Below are positions 45,411 through 57,929 of a DNA stretch of 64,000 nucleotides, piece after piece. A program made the position numbers and the translations under genes. The notes under the pieces are model-generated. The model was not told the origin of the DNA, did no database searches, and was given only the letters and a program-made list of their open reading frames with translations. Source of the DNA: Maratus speciosus (Eukaryota > Arthropoda > Arachnida > Araneae > Salticidae); the NCBI GenBank assembly GCA_963932465.1, contig OZ010786.1:445520619-445584618 (forward strand), given 5' to 3'. How positions within the stretch are numbered: position 1 is the first letter of the stretch; each line of letters begins with the position of its first letter.

Positions 45411-47020
45411 TTTTGTTTGTCGATTTTTCTCGCATCTGTGTTTTGCACGGTATTGTTAAAATCATTCTGTCTGGCGTATGACAAAACATAGAAGAATCTA
45501 AAGATGATATGGCATAAGGATCCTGTATAAAGCGGATTTTTTTTCGATTCCGTTTCCGAGATTTTAATCAATCAATATTCGACAAAGCCAAGGACGGATT
45601 CAGCTCATCATTTAGAGGGGGTCATGGATTTCCTTTTTTGGGGTGGGGGGCGATCACATCCTCGTTATGAGAATTTTTTATATTGAAAGCTATTCCCAAA
45701 TCCAAACTAACTACTTTTCTGATACTTTCGCGAAGTCATTTTCATTCGTAAATACAAAAAATTTGCATTAATATTCGTAAAAATATAAAATTTGCCCATT
45801 TTGTTCAGATACCAGGAAATTAGTTTCCCATTTTCTTATAAAGGCAAAGATTCATTCAGAAAATGTTGTCAAAGATAGCACTTTTAGCCAAGTTTTACGA
45901 GTTGAAGCCAGAGGAATGTCGTCGCAAGGGAACAATCGGCTGTCACTTCCGGAATTTCAGTTTAAAAAGTCTAACAATTGTCAACGATTAAATATGGCAA
46001 AAATTTGTGTTAAATTTTAGAGTTAACTAAACCGTACACATTGGCAGCTATGGGATTCTATTAGTGTCATAAAAATTGCAGGTGTAGCCTCTTCTTTCTG
46101 CTCAAAGTATTAAATAGTTTTTTTCAATCGAACTTATACCTTTGGAATGGATCATTTTCTTCTGAACTGATGGACTGGTGCCATCCATTATTTTGAAACA
46201 ACCGTTATAAATGAAGTGTTAGGTGAAGATGAAAGAGCTGTCGTAAAAAGTTAGAACTCTGATTTTCTGGTCAGAAAAGGAAAAAAAAAATGGTCATAAT
46301 TTTTTTTTTTTTTTCTAGTCAGGATGAAAAAAAAATGGCCATAATTTTGTTTCTGATCAGAATGGAAAAAAAAATGGCCATAATTTAAAAAAAAAAAAAT
46401 CTATGATATCTTTTGAATGTTGAAAAAATAAAGAAATAAAACATATTTTAAAAATAATTCACGTAAAACAGACGTCACTCTTGAACTAAACAAAAATAAC
46501 TTTCCTGAAATTTTATACACCATAATTAGTATTTGTATTCTAGAGATTGTATTATATAAAATATTATTGAATTGTATTAAATAATGTTTTGCACTTTTGA
46601 GTTTTGACCCAACGAAATTGTTTTTGTTTGTTTTATTTTAATATTTTATTTTCCATTTGGAGATAATCGTATGGAGATTTTTATTCAAATATTCGGGGTA
46701 AAGTTTGAATTAACTCATTAGATAAGGTGAGCGAAATTCGAAAACAGAGATAGCTTTCTTAGAAAAGTGTGGAGGAAAAAAATACCTCTAAATTGGCAAC
46801 ACTGGTCTAACATCAGATTTTTTTTTTAACTGCAATGCCTTGCGGGGAACTATTTTTGTGCATATTACATTTCTATAGTGTAAAATACTAATTTGGGTGA
46901 CATAATTATTTTAGGAATAAAGTTTTCGCTATAGCAATATACTCGTATATATTTTTAAAGTGATTTTTTATACATAATTTATATAGTATGTGTATGTATG
47001 TATATATAAGCATTTGCGCC
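45411..47020. other. hAT interior, low-complexity and gene-free
   Basis: A short threefold iteration of 'AAAAAATGGCCATAATTTT' at 46285-46400 is the only clear structure. No coding signal is recognised. Confidence 0.5.
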
Positions 47021-48292
47021 CTTTTGTAAGGCAATCGGCGCCCTTTTTATCCATTTTGCCACCGCCCTCTCAGTTATGCCAGTACGACCCTGATTGTACT
47101 CATTTAGTTTCATTTTGTTATTACATCCATAATCATAGTCCAGATATCAATATTTTTTTTAAATATTTTTATTTATAACTTCATTCAGTTCTTATTACAA
47201 GCGCGGCATAACTACCGCACAAGTGCCACGTCTCAGCCTGAAGGTACGGCTGATGCGCCGCAATGTAATGCTTTAGAAAAAAATTGTTAAAAAATATTAA
47301 TAATTTGTTTTGAATTTTTTTGTCGCAGTACATGCGTTGTATATTTAACATTAAATAGCACGGCATGATTTTTTTTATATTATGCCCACCATGGGACTTT
47401 ACACACAAATTCAAAAAAATGTGCGGCATAAATCACGGAATTACCCTAATATTTACTCATATTTTAATAATATTAAATCATGCATGCTCTTGTTGCTGTT
47501 GAATTTTGACCAAGAGAGTTCAAAACAAAAATGAATTTAAATAGCCCTTTCTGTGTGTTTTAAATAATTTGCTAAGTACATTTTTGTTAATGGATATTTT
47601 ACAGGTACCTATCGCACCAAACAATTATTTGGTTGTGGCAATTGGTATAGATTTTTACAAGAGAAAACAAGGGTTTTGAGATTTCATCATATTAAAAGTA
47701 AATGAGTATATTACAAAATATTATACAGGGTGTCCACTCTCAACGGTGTCCAGTGACTAATTCCTAAACTGTTAGACATATAGTTCGAATTACAAAAATG
47801 TTTTAAACGAGGTAAAGAAGTATTTTAAAAGTGATTTGGGTCAATAAACATATATAACAATAAACATTAAAAAAATACGAAATTTAGATTTTTATTATTT
47901 CTATAAGTTATGTTTAGCAAAAATATCTTATTACACTAAGAAGGAAGACAAAAAAAGTCCCATTCTTCTACGATTAAAGTTGAAAGAGTAATAGCTGTTT
48001 AAAGTTGAAGCATCTTTTTTGCTGTGAAATAGGGGTCATTCATAAATTTACTAGAAATGTAAATAATCGTCTGATTTATAAAAAAAAAATGATAGTTGAG
48101 AATAAAATTAACATTACAATATAAATTTGAAATCGTTTTTATTCTAACATATTAAAGAAAACTTATATAACTTGTACTAAAAATATAAGTTAAAAAATAA
48201 CAGAATATTTGTTAAATGAAATGATAAAAAACAACAGTCACAGTTCTTTACAAAATGATATATGTTTTAAAATACTATTAGATTATCTATTA

Positions 48293-48983
48293 TCTATATT
48301 ATAAAGGACAAACATATCTGTGCGTAACGCATACGTCATTTTGCGAATGGCAACACTTTGAAATTTGAATTAAAATTTCGGTTTTGCAATTATATCTACG
48401 GCACATTTTTAAACTTCTAAACATCGCACATTTTAAATTTTAACACCATTGTATAAGGAAAAAAATGCTCTTTTAAATGCAATTTGTTTGAAAGCTGTAT
48501 CTCAATTTATTTTTTTTTGTAGTTTTTAATACAAATTTTGTAATTGTGGCAATTGAAGTACTCCATTTGTACCGCGGGCCTATATCCCTCGTGTTGATAA
48601 TTGGCCGTCAAAAATCAACCCAACCCAACCCAACCCATTTGTACTGAAAGTAAAGGGAAAATAGTCATGGTTTATTATTTTTACTGATTATATCCTTATT
48701 GATGCTATTTTCACAATACAAATTAAAGTAACTTTTTTATAATTTTTGAACAGAAAATGATGTCAGACATTAAAAAAAAAACAACAACAAAAAAAAAAAC
48801 ACGCATTCTTCTTCATAAATCAGTTACATTTAAATATTACGTTAGTAACATTTAAATATTACATTTAATTATTACGTATACATAGTTAATATCAGTTACA
48901 TTTAATATTGCATTACGCTGATACTGAGTTTGAGACGCTAGCAAAATTATTCAGTGAGTAAAAATTATGTCATCTATTATCTA
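48293..48983 (+). mobile_element. Helitron 5' fragment
   Basis: Starts A|TCTATATTATAAAGGAC and the CTGTGCGTAACGCATACGTC block, the same 5' end as the next element. It stops where the next copy begins at 48984, with no 3' terminus. It contains a 62-bp retroposed insertion at 48573-48634. Confidence 0.75.
48573..48634 (+). mobile_element. 62-bp truncated retroposon with (AACCC)n tail
   Basis: The insert runs from CGCGGGCCTATATCC to four AACCC repeats. It is flanked by a 10-bp direct duplication CCATTTGTAC (48563-48572 and 48635-48644). Related Helitron copies at 11530 and 49265 lack it and read straight from CTCCATTTC or ATCCATTTC into the GTTGAAAGT side, giving an empty-site comparison. A simple-repeat tail plus a ~10-bp duplication is the signature of target-primed retroposition, so this is likely the 3' end of a LINE or SINE of unknown family. 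Confidence 0.75.
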
Positions 48984-50867
48984 TCTATATTATAAAAGAC
49001 AAACATATCTGTGCGTAACGCATACGTCATTTTGCGAATGGCAACAGTTTGAAATTTGAAATAAAATTTTGGTTTTGCAATTTTCTCTACTGCAAAATTT
49101 TAAACTTCTAAACATCGCACATTTTAAATTTTTGCATCGCCGTATAAAGAAAAAATGCTCTTTTAAATGCAATTTGTTTGAAAGCTGTATCTCAATTTAA
49201 TTTTGAGATATTAATTTTTTGTAGTTATTAATACATTTTTTGTAATTGTGGCAACTGAAGAACTCCATTTCAGTTGAAAGTCGTGGAGGGTTGAAAGTAA
49301 AGGGAAATAATCACGGAGGAAAGAAAATAATATATTACTGTACCTTTTTGTTGCCATTTTCTCATAAAAACCGAAAAAAAAATTGAAATTAAAATGCGTG
49401 CTATGTCAACGATTTTTTAAATTTCTAAATATCGCACATTTTCAATTTTTAAACGGTCAAATAGAGAAAAAAATCTACTTTCAAATGCAATTTGTTTGAA
49501 AATTGTATTTTAATTGGCTGAGTTATTAAGCTTTTTTAAATAACTAGCCGCCCGTGGAGACCAGTTTGGTCTCCCTTAAATGTATGCTAGGCATTGTATC
49601 ATGTTACTTTTATTCATAATTTAATTTACTTGCTCAATCTTTCGCCAAATTGGAAGATTCTGATAGAGAAATCGTGAACTCGGGCACAGGTGATAAATCG
49701 CCAAACATTATACCCATATTCATGACTTTCACTTAAAAAAAAAAAAAAAAAAAACTTTAAAAAAAGAAAAAGAAAAGGATAAGAATAAGTAATACAATAA
49801 ACCATTTAATTTCAACATCAAAGCATTGTTTTAATTTACCCCTCGAAAAATAAAAAATGCTGCTGGCGAGTTAAAAAATGCTGTTGCCAGAAAATGCGTT
49901 GCCAAATTTCTTTTCTCGCCATGGACCTTTTCTCTATTTCGCCAAGTTCCTATACTGAAAAAGTACCTTCATTTATTTATTTATTGCATTTTAAATGAGA
50001 TGAATAAAAGATAAGATGGCACAGGTGTCATATGCGCACCACGTTAGCGCGATTTGTTTCTGACGCCAATGTCATATACGTACCGAGGTACTTAACTGAC
50101 GCCAAAGTGTTGTTATTTTGCTTGATATGGTAACCCGCATGTTGTTTTTTATTTATTAATAAATTGTTTATTTACTTTTATTTTATATTTTTAAATTATA
50201 TAAATTGTTTTGTTTTATAGTTATTAATTAAACTTTTTATTTATTTATTGTTATTCTATTTTTAAAAATATAACACAATAACCAATGAGATGCATTTCAT
50301 TTGGGCTTTGCCATTAAACAATTAACAAATAATCGCGATTTCTGTGCCATGTACGATAGCGTAATATATATATATATAGATTTTCAAGCATAAATTATTT
50401 TTAAATTTATCCCTATCACGTGCAGCTCGATTACGAAAGGTTAATCTGCTTGCCCTTAAAACAATGTAAAAAGTTCAGCATTTGTTTCCGTCTAATGTTC
50501 CATAACAGAATTAAAATTTCCTCAATAGAAAAATAAATAAAATAATGTAAATAAGAAACAAATTTAACAGACATGTGATTGAACCACGCGCTAAAAGCCC
50601 TGAAATGATCAGAAAGACTGACGTAAGTCACAAAATCTTGGGTTAATAACTCCTGGCATGCGGTGACATATGAAACTATCGCTTTTAATAAATTTTAAAA
50701 CTTTATTTGATTGCATAATTGATATTTTTCATGTAAAAATTCTTTTTGATGTTAGTTGGTAATCTAAAATATATATTACATGTAAAAAAATAATTAGAGT
50801 TAAAAAAAAAATAATATGGTTTTCATCTATACTCTGTAACCCGAGGAGCTCGGGTGCGATCCCCTAG
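48984..50867 (+). mobile_element. Non-autonomous Helitron containing another Helitron
   Basis: Starts A|TCTATATTATAAAAGAC (48983/48984) and ends with hairpin ACCCGAGGAGCTCGGGT, ten bases, CTAG|T (50864-50868): the full set of Helitron end rules with A-T insertion. Removing the nested minus-strand Helitron 49544-50380 leaves about 1.05 kb. No Rep/helicase coding. Related copies or fragments are at 11350, 17011 (minus) and 48293. Confidence 0.85.
49544..50380 (-). mobile_element. Non-autonomous Helitron nested in a Helitron
   Basis: The minus strand starts A|TCTATATATATATATTACG (50380) and ends with a GGAGACCAAACTGGTCTCC hairpin, ten bases, CTAG|T (49547-49543). The insertion is exactly between A and T. 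It has no coding; interior low-complexity A-runs lie at 49735-49780. 'GGTGATAAATCGCCAAAC' is shared, inverted, with 38530. Confidence 0.85.
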
Positions 50868-51110
50868 TATATATAAAATCCAAACGGAAATTTCGTTCCG
50901 AACATCTATATTTCGAGTTCTATTGCATGGATTTTGACGGAACTTATACTGTTAGATAGGTATCGTTAAAGGGAAGGTTTTAAGCTATAACATATCATTC
51001 TACGTAGATTAGTTATATAATTATGACGGAAAGTTCTGTTATTTTGGACGCTAAGGTTACCGTTTTATTTCTTGGCGAAATTTATCGTTGAAAAAAAAAT
51101 TGAAACGGCT
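50868..51110 (+). mobile_element. Helitron-like 5' fragment, second family
   Basis: TATATATAAAATCCAAACGG and 'AAATTTCGTTCC', then 'ATTTTGACGGAACTTATACTG' text and 'GGTTTTAAGCTATAACATAT' match the first ~200 bp of the element 63184-63897. It starts directly at the T after the CTAG of the preceding Helitron. Its 3' end may be the fragment at 57930-58103. Confidence 0.55.
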
Positions 51111-51938
51111 ATTACACCCCGAAAAATAAAAGAAAAAACTATTACAATTTTTATTTAAAAGAAAAAAAAGAAAAAATCTGTTTTAATGAGTGATAATATT
51201 AAAAAACGAAAATATTTAATTTAAACATGAAAGGGAATGTTCGTAATGCTTAAAAAATTACCCAGATAAAATATTGCAATTGAAATAAGATTTCGCTATT
51301 TATCTTTTGCGTCAGGTTAAGAAAAATGCATCTGAAAAATTGGTAGGATGATATCAAGGAAGTTTCCATAAGCGCATGCTCAGAAATATTTGAAAAAATT
51401 ATATAATATTCTTCTCATGAAGAATATATAGAATATTCTTCTCATGGCATGTAATATGTATATAAAAATAATCGACAGAACCTCGATTTAGCGTTCGTAA
51501 AAAAATAATGAAAATTTAATTTGCTTGTCGATTTAATGCTGGTTGGCGACACAATAAAATTTTTATGATACTTTTTTATGATAAATAATTTTTAAGTAAA
51601 ACCTTTTTCTACTCTTCATATGAAGTTAGTAAGATTAAGTTTAACTTAAATAAATACATTTTTATTACTGCAGTTTTGTCATATACCTTTATATGTGTAT
51701 ACATTAAAATTTTACTATCACAATTATACAGTTTAAAACAAAATTTAGGTTTATTAAATTTGTTCCAAACCCAAAATTAATGTCCGATTCTGAACATTGG
51801 CAATTTGACTTTGATGTTGTTAGTGTCAGAAACAAGAAGTGATGGTTATTGTTGCCATGGAAATAACTACTTAATATAAAAATGTTTAATGATAGCATGT
51901 TTAATTAGCCAACTACTTTTAAAGCAAACTTAAAACGG
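51111..51938. other. Gene-free AT-rich stretch
   Basis: Nothing recognisable apart from a short near-repeat 'GAATATTCTTCTCATG' at 51406 and 51431. Confidence 0.5.
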
Positions 51939-51940
51939 TA

Positions 51941-52228
51941 CTACTTGATTATGCCGTCGACAAAAAAACTATCGCCAAACTATAAGATTAAATTCCAATA
52001 ATGGCTGATCGTAAATGGTACATTCACTTGAAATTAAACACGGTACACGTGTTTGTTGCATCATTAAGTGATTTTTAATTTGACCTCTATTTGTAAATTT
52101 CTTAATGTTTACAAATTTATTTATCCTTTCGTTGTTTAAAATAAAAATTTTGTCAATTTGTATAATTTGGCGAGTATTTTGGCAGTTTATATAATTTGGC
52201 GAAATTAGTCGACAGGATAACCAAATAG
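51941..52228. mobile_element. MITE with CGTCGAC-type termini
   Basis: The ends CTACTTGATTATGCCGTCGAC and its approximate inverse AGTCGACAGGATAACCAAATAG are flanked by TA (51939-51940, 52229-52230). It is an inverted, diverged copy of 60332-60608, with shared 'AATTTGTATAATTTGGCGA' and 'CCAATAATGG' text. No coding. Confidence 0.75.
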
Positions 52229-52230
52229 TA

Positions 52231-54699
52231 TCCTTAAAACTTTTCTAGACGGTGAAGCCATGCAAAATTAAATAACTACGGCAACACGCAATTTGTATAT
52301 ATTATATACGCTTACAGATAAAAACAATACGCTAATCTTTCATTTATATTTAAATTCATTGAGTTTTAGGCATTTAAACTCTTATTTAACAAGTAATTTC
52401 AAAATGCATTTAAATATCTTGCATTTGAGAAGGAAATGTGTTGGTAGCCAAATAGCATGGAACGTTCGTCTTTTTTGCGCCAAATACTGAAATATATTTC
52501 TTTTTTTTTTCAGATTTTTTTCTGAGATTCCGCCGCCAAATTTGACTGATGTTTTACTACATACATGAGTAGTTTTATAAGCATTTTTTTTTTCAAAATA
52601 ATTTGAGTATGCTCTTTAAGGAGACCTTCCTTGTGAGTAGCAATTTTGATTTTGATTTGTTCTTTTTTATTTCTAACTCCTCCATCATGTCACTTACAGA
52701 CGGAAACTAGCGGATGTAATTGTAAAAATGATGGTACTTATGATTTACATGTTATATGTTTATTTGTAACTTTGATTTCACGTTTGTAACCAAACAATTT
52801 GATATTAAGACAAAAAGACGTAAGCGTGTGTTAGGTTCAAGCAATGTTTACAATAAAGGTGATTTTGGAAGTGTACGAAAGCATTTTTAGGGCATTTTTT
52901 AAAAATTCAAATGTACAATATATAAATAGCAATTAATATTTTAAAAATGGGGTCAAATATTTTAATTTTAGTATAAATGTCTCCCACACACGCACATTAC
53001 ATATTGTAAAATAATATAATTTCAGACATTAAAAAAATTTCTCACCATACTTTACTACGAAAACATGTCGGTTTGTTTCCCCCAAATGTGTGACTTTTAT
53101 AACCTCAAAGCCAGATTAGCTAATATTGACCACTCTTATTTTAATAGAAAAACATATCTCCAATTTCCCTTATAGAAACGTTCAATGCTTGCAATGTTAA
53201 GTAGTAAAGATTATTCTTAAGACAATGTAAGCAATTATGCGTTATTACCATCACGAAAGAAAACATTTTGGAAAAAAAAATTCGTTTCTAAAATCACTTT
53301 TCGTTATTCCTTTTAATTCGTCATTTTTTTCCATATCCCCCATTCTTTTAGAAATGTTATTAAAAGATATTGGATGAATCTTCCATAATCAGCCATCCTA
53401 CAATTGGCAAATTTAATTATATAATGTAGGAAGATTCGATTATATTTGAAAGGAACCGTCGACGGTAAATTTGATTTCAGAAGATTACGCGAAATCTGTA
53501 CTTAGCGATTAGTAAATTTATGATTTTTTTATTATGGATCAAATGCATAAAAGAATATTTACTATTATTTAAGAATTGCGCGGCAGCGCAATACTTATTT
53601 ATTTCCAGTGTCACTTCTTAATGTTAATTTAACATAGAAAAGCCTATGGAGATCATAACTTTTTCATTTTTTCTTCCCACCTTTTTGTCCCTGATGCCAC
53701 TCATTTTTAATTCTTTGTTAATTCTAATAATATAAATTCAAAGTGTAAAAACATTTGCCAGACGTCAGGGTCAAAACGGATCATAAAATGCCTTTGCATA
53801 TAGGTGGATTATAATCTAGAGAGTAACATGGGCTAATTTTTATTTACATTAATCAAATATTTTTCTTAATAATTCCAAATTTCGTTTTTTTTTTTCAATG
53901 AGAATCAACGGACATTTTTCATAGAAAATGTAACATTTTTACTTCATTGTTGCAAAAATTTCAAAAGCCGTAATAATAATTTATTTCATTTTAGTTGGAC
54001 GATTTTCACGTGAAATACTAAATTGAGCTAGTTTTTTTTTTTTTTTTTTCAAAAATTAAAAAGGTGAATATAAAAGGCGTCATAGTGGAAATAAAAAAGA
54101 TATAAACTTGAACAGAGCAAAAACTTATTCTGAATATATTTTAGTAAAAAGTTGCTAATGGATAGCTATTTTTACGCAGGTAGTGAACTTAGTGGGGAAT
54201 TACATAACTTAAATTTTAAAATGTATTTTTTTTTCCGAGATGAGAACTATTTATACCCCAAGTTAAATTTAGGTAATAATTTTCTGATGTGTTTACATCA
54301 CCCTTTGGGAGAGAATAAGGTTTAAAAATTTAAGTAAAACTTTTATTTTTTATTTTTTACTGTATCACAGCTATGATATTGTTAAATATTAGCAGTAAGG
54401 ATTCAACACAATTTACATTTACATTCATAGCGTTCCTGAGTGGGAAATAGGGTATCTAAATTTAAGTGAAGTTAATTTTTTATATTTTGATTATAGATTT
54501 TTTTTTACGTTCAGATTTTAAGCTTTTGTCCAAACTACCGCAACCTGCATTACTACGGTGGTGAAACATTTTGAATTATACATTGGTAAGCTGCATCCCA
54601 CATTGTGATGCAATACCGCATACCTCAAAGCCTGATGATGATACTCTCTATTAATTTTGAAATGCGTTCGTCTGAGTGCAGTAGTTATTAAAAAACTTG
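52231..54699. other. Gene-free AT-rich stretch
   Basis: No gene or repeat family recognised in about 2.4 kb. The hairpin ATTGCGCGGCAGCGCAAT lies at 53576-53593 and resembles a Helitron 3' hairpin but lacks a CTRR end. Confidence 0.5.
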
Positions 54700-55321
54700 A
54701 CATATTAAGCAAAAACATAATTTGAAGAACAAATTAAAAAAAAACAAAATTTATTTCCTACATTGTTTAAGACCGAGAAGGGACAGATATTAAGGTATTT
54801 CATTCAATTAGTTCTACATTTAATGTTAATTTTTTGTAACAAATTAGTTAAGCCAATTGAAGATTAAAAAATAAAAATAAAATTCATACAATATGATACT
54901 TAAAACACCCTAAAAAATTAGATTCCGTTCAAATGAAATCGAAATAAATCTTAGACTTCTTTTTAAGTTTTGTATTCTGCATGCATCTTATCATTTTATG
55001 CACAATTGTCATAAACATAATACAAAATCTGCATTACAAATATTTTCAATTAAAAATGGAAGAAGAGTAAGATTTATTTCGATTTCATTTTAACGGAATC
55101 TAATTTTTAGGGTGTTTTAAGTATCATATTGTATAAATTTTGTTTTTATTTTTTAATTTTCAATTGGCTTAACTAATTTGTTACAAAAATTTAACATTAA
55201 ATGTAGAACTAATTGAATGAAATACCTTAATATCTGTCCCTTCTCGGGCTTAAACAATATAGGAAATAAATTTTGTTTTTTTTTAATTTGTTCTTCAAAT
55301 TATGTTTTTGTTTAATATATT
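54700..55321. mobile_element. Foldback element, ~620 bp with ~255-bp arms
   Basis: The left arm (54700-54957) reads 'AACATAATTTGAAGAACAAA', 'GAAGGGACAGATATTAAGGT', 'CAATTAGTTCTACATTTAATG' and 'AAACACCCTAAAAAATTAGA'. The right arm (55065-55321) is its reverse complement with only scattered mismatches and small indels. The loop is about 107 bp, AT-rich. No coding. A transcript through it would form a long hairpin. Confidence 0.93.
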
Positions 55322-57929
55322 TTTCATCTGCAGTTATTTTACTATCATTAAGAAAGCATCACTTTGAATGTACAAAAAAAAAAAAAAAAACTTTCAAATG
55401 CCAAAGGTGGCCTATGGAACAATATCTGTTCATTTAGCCTAGGTTTTAAAAAAAGTACCTCAGATTCAAATAAAATTTCAATCATTATAAAGCAATTTTA
55501 GCTGATGCACATCCCGAGCAGCTGATCGTAGTCACAAATTAACGTTTTTAGTTTTATTTAGGCGACAGACTGATGAATAATGACGTCTTGAAAATAAAAG
55601 CATGTTTATTTCTCCGTCTTATTACGCTCATTAGAGAAATGTGAAAAAAATCTTCGGTTTGCCAAAAAGATCACTACTAAAAATAATATAACTAACAATA
55701 ACATAACTAAAAATTGCATAACTAACTTTATTTATCATTCGCAAAGAGTTTTGTTAGTGAAAGATCTAAAATTCAATCAACAGCAATTTGACATTATTTA
55801 ATGGAATGTAGTTTGGCGCGTAATTAACTCTGCTTTGTAGCTAACTGATTAAAAGAAAATGTCTTTCCAACAAACTTTAACTTTTTATCTATAAACTATG
55901 CTGTTATTATCTACAAGGCAGCATATAAAAAGAAACATTTGTGTGACTATAACATAAGCTGAACAAGGTTAAATGCCTATTTTGGTAAAGTATCGTAGAG
56001 ATAAAATTTACGACAATAATAAATCTATAAAAGTCATCGAAATTACGATTTATAGTTGTGTAGGACATCATGAGGGCATAACTACGAAATTTACAGCTGA
56101 CCTTTGACCAGAAGGACCACACAGACGGAATAAAGTAAAAATAAATATAACTGGGTCCAGCAAAAACTCATCCTATAAGGTTGCGCCACATAAATTCAGA
56201 GTCGACCAATGATATTCGCCTGTAAAGTTGGGTGGCAACTCTGTATGCAAATTTTCTAGCTATATGGTATAATTTTATGTTTGCATAAATAATGTAAACA
56301 GGACAATGTCCGTTTTTTTTTGTTTTTTCAGTGTAAGTAAGAGACAGACTTCACTTGCAAATTTTATCCCAATGCTGTTGGCAGCAAAAAATAAAATGCT
56401 GCGATAGGATTCAGCAGTTAGCTGTACAATGAATATGAATAACATATAAAATATAAAAAAAAATAAGTTAGCCCAATATTGGCTTAAAAATACATGTGAT
56501 GGCCGATTAAATATGAATATTTTGTGTCAACATTTTGGAGACCTTTTGTGCTGATGTGTGGGATATTTCTGGAGCAACGAGGATTCTACATGCTGCCGGG
56601 GGCAGTGGATCAGGTAGTCCATTATGATTTTATTCCATTGTATTTACCAGTAATAAGCATTACCTATGAAAGTAACGGACTATGGTGATTTTCACGTGTT
56701 ATAAAATTAATTAAATAATTAATTAATATAGGTAAAATACACACATATATATATATGTGCATCAGCGTTACTATTAAAATTTATAACCCACAATATGTAA
56801 ATAGTTTTTTTTAATTGTAAATTTTCTCCTATAATAAAATATAATCAAGAATGAATACGAGTAATCTTTTCTTTGTTTTAATTTCTTAAATTAATATTTT
56901 TTTTATAGGAATGGGAATGTTAATAAAAATCTAATTATCTTTATGAAATTGCTAAAAAAAAATTAGTTAAAAAAATATTATAGGCTTAGAGGGTTGGCGA
57001 TCTCCGAAAAAAGCAACACAACGCATAGATTAATTATAATTTAATATTTAATATCTTAAATTTTCTTTAGATTTCCCCGAAGGGATCTTTTAATTATATC
57101 GCTTACCTAGAGTCATTGGTGCTATCATCACTATACGTATTTTAAGACTCTTGAAAATTAATCTCCTCATACAAATTAATATTAATCAACCTCATTTCCT
57201 GTGTTGCAATGCATTTAAGTTAAGGATACATTTTAGCAAGTATATATCATTCCAGCACTAACTCTGGTACATTTGTAGCCATACTATTAGGAACATTTCT
57301 AAAGTTTCACATCAAACTTGGCTGTGGATCCGATTACGGATGATTGAGAATATTTTATTGAATGAAAACTAGAGGTTTAGTTTTCTATTTGAAACAGTTA
57401 TCGAGGGTATTTTCCTAGGTTAATAGTTGCATGATTAAAACTGGTATATAAAAAGAAACGTCAGTTAAAATGACATCGTTTTAATTTTATTCACACAATT
57501 CAGCTTTAAATAGCCACTTTTACATGATTCACATAATTTAAAATATAAAAGTTTAATACTGTTTTGACTGTATTTAATCTACTGGAATTCGAAGATAAGA
57601 AACTGTAGAAAACCTGCCAAAAGAAGATGTATATTACCAAATATAATGAAACGTAGAGAGAGATTGTATTTATGTTATGAGTTCCACACATAGCACGAAG
57701 CTGAGAAGCCCGGAGTAAAAGAACTAGCAAACGAAAGTTAAAAAGCCGAACATTCTTTAAATTAAATGGTCAATCTCTGCAATCATTGTAATACTCTCTT
57801 TTTTAGTAGTGTGGTGATTAGAGAACATTGTAATTTCTGATGATCGTAATGACCGAATTTCCCTCCTAAACTCTTCAGGATGTACTAAACAGTTGCTTCT
57901 GAATTGCCCGAATTTCGTCTAACGCATCA
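55322..57929. other. Mostly gene-free stretch
   Basis: About 2.6 kb without a recognised element. A 63-codon open window at 56500-56688 has unusually GC-rich sequence (56560-56612) followed by CAG|GTAGTC; it is discussed as a possible exon but not called. Confidence 0.4.

Larger units (their letters stand above)
40172..47092. mobile_element. hAT element, ~6.9 kb, non-autonomous or decayed
   Basis: Ends CAGGGTCGTACTGGC / GCCAGTACGACCCTG form a perfect 15-bp inverted repeat. The 8-bp target duplication ATTGTACT is identical on both sides (40164-40171, 47093-47100). Both subtermini are rich in GGCGCCC-type text. Inside are a 74-bp duplication, a 78-bp minisatellite, a 44-A run, a minus-strand Helitron and a possible second hAT-like end at 45355. 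I found no BED finger or hAT dimerisation domain in any frame. Confidence 0.88.
39064..47446. mobile_element. Pogo-like TIR element split by a hAT insertion
   Basis: The left end GGGTAACTCCGGGA (39064) and the minus-strand right end GGGTAATTCCGTGA (47446) are inverted and each flanked by TA (39062-39063, 47447-47448). GCGGCAT/ATGCCGC motifs occur inside both ends (39098, 39410-39480, 47420), the same style as the element 15329-16139. Removing the hAT 40172-47092 leaves about 1.46 kb, including a piggyBac-like MITE. No transposase. The short TIR makes the pairing moderately secure. Confidence 0.6.

Noticed and set aside
53576..53593. Helitron 3' end at hairpin ATTGCGCGGCAGCGCAAT
   Set aside because: The stem is good but no CTRR|T follows on either strand and no 5' partner was seen.
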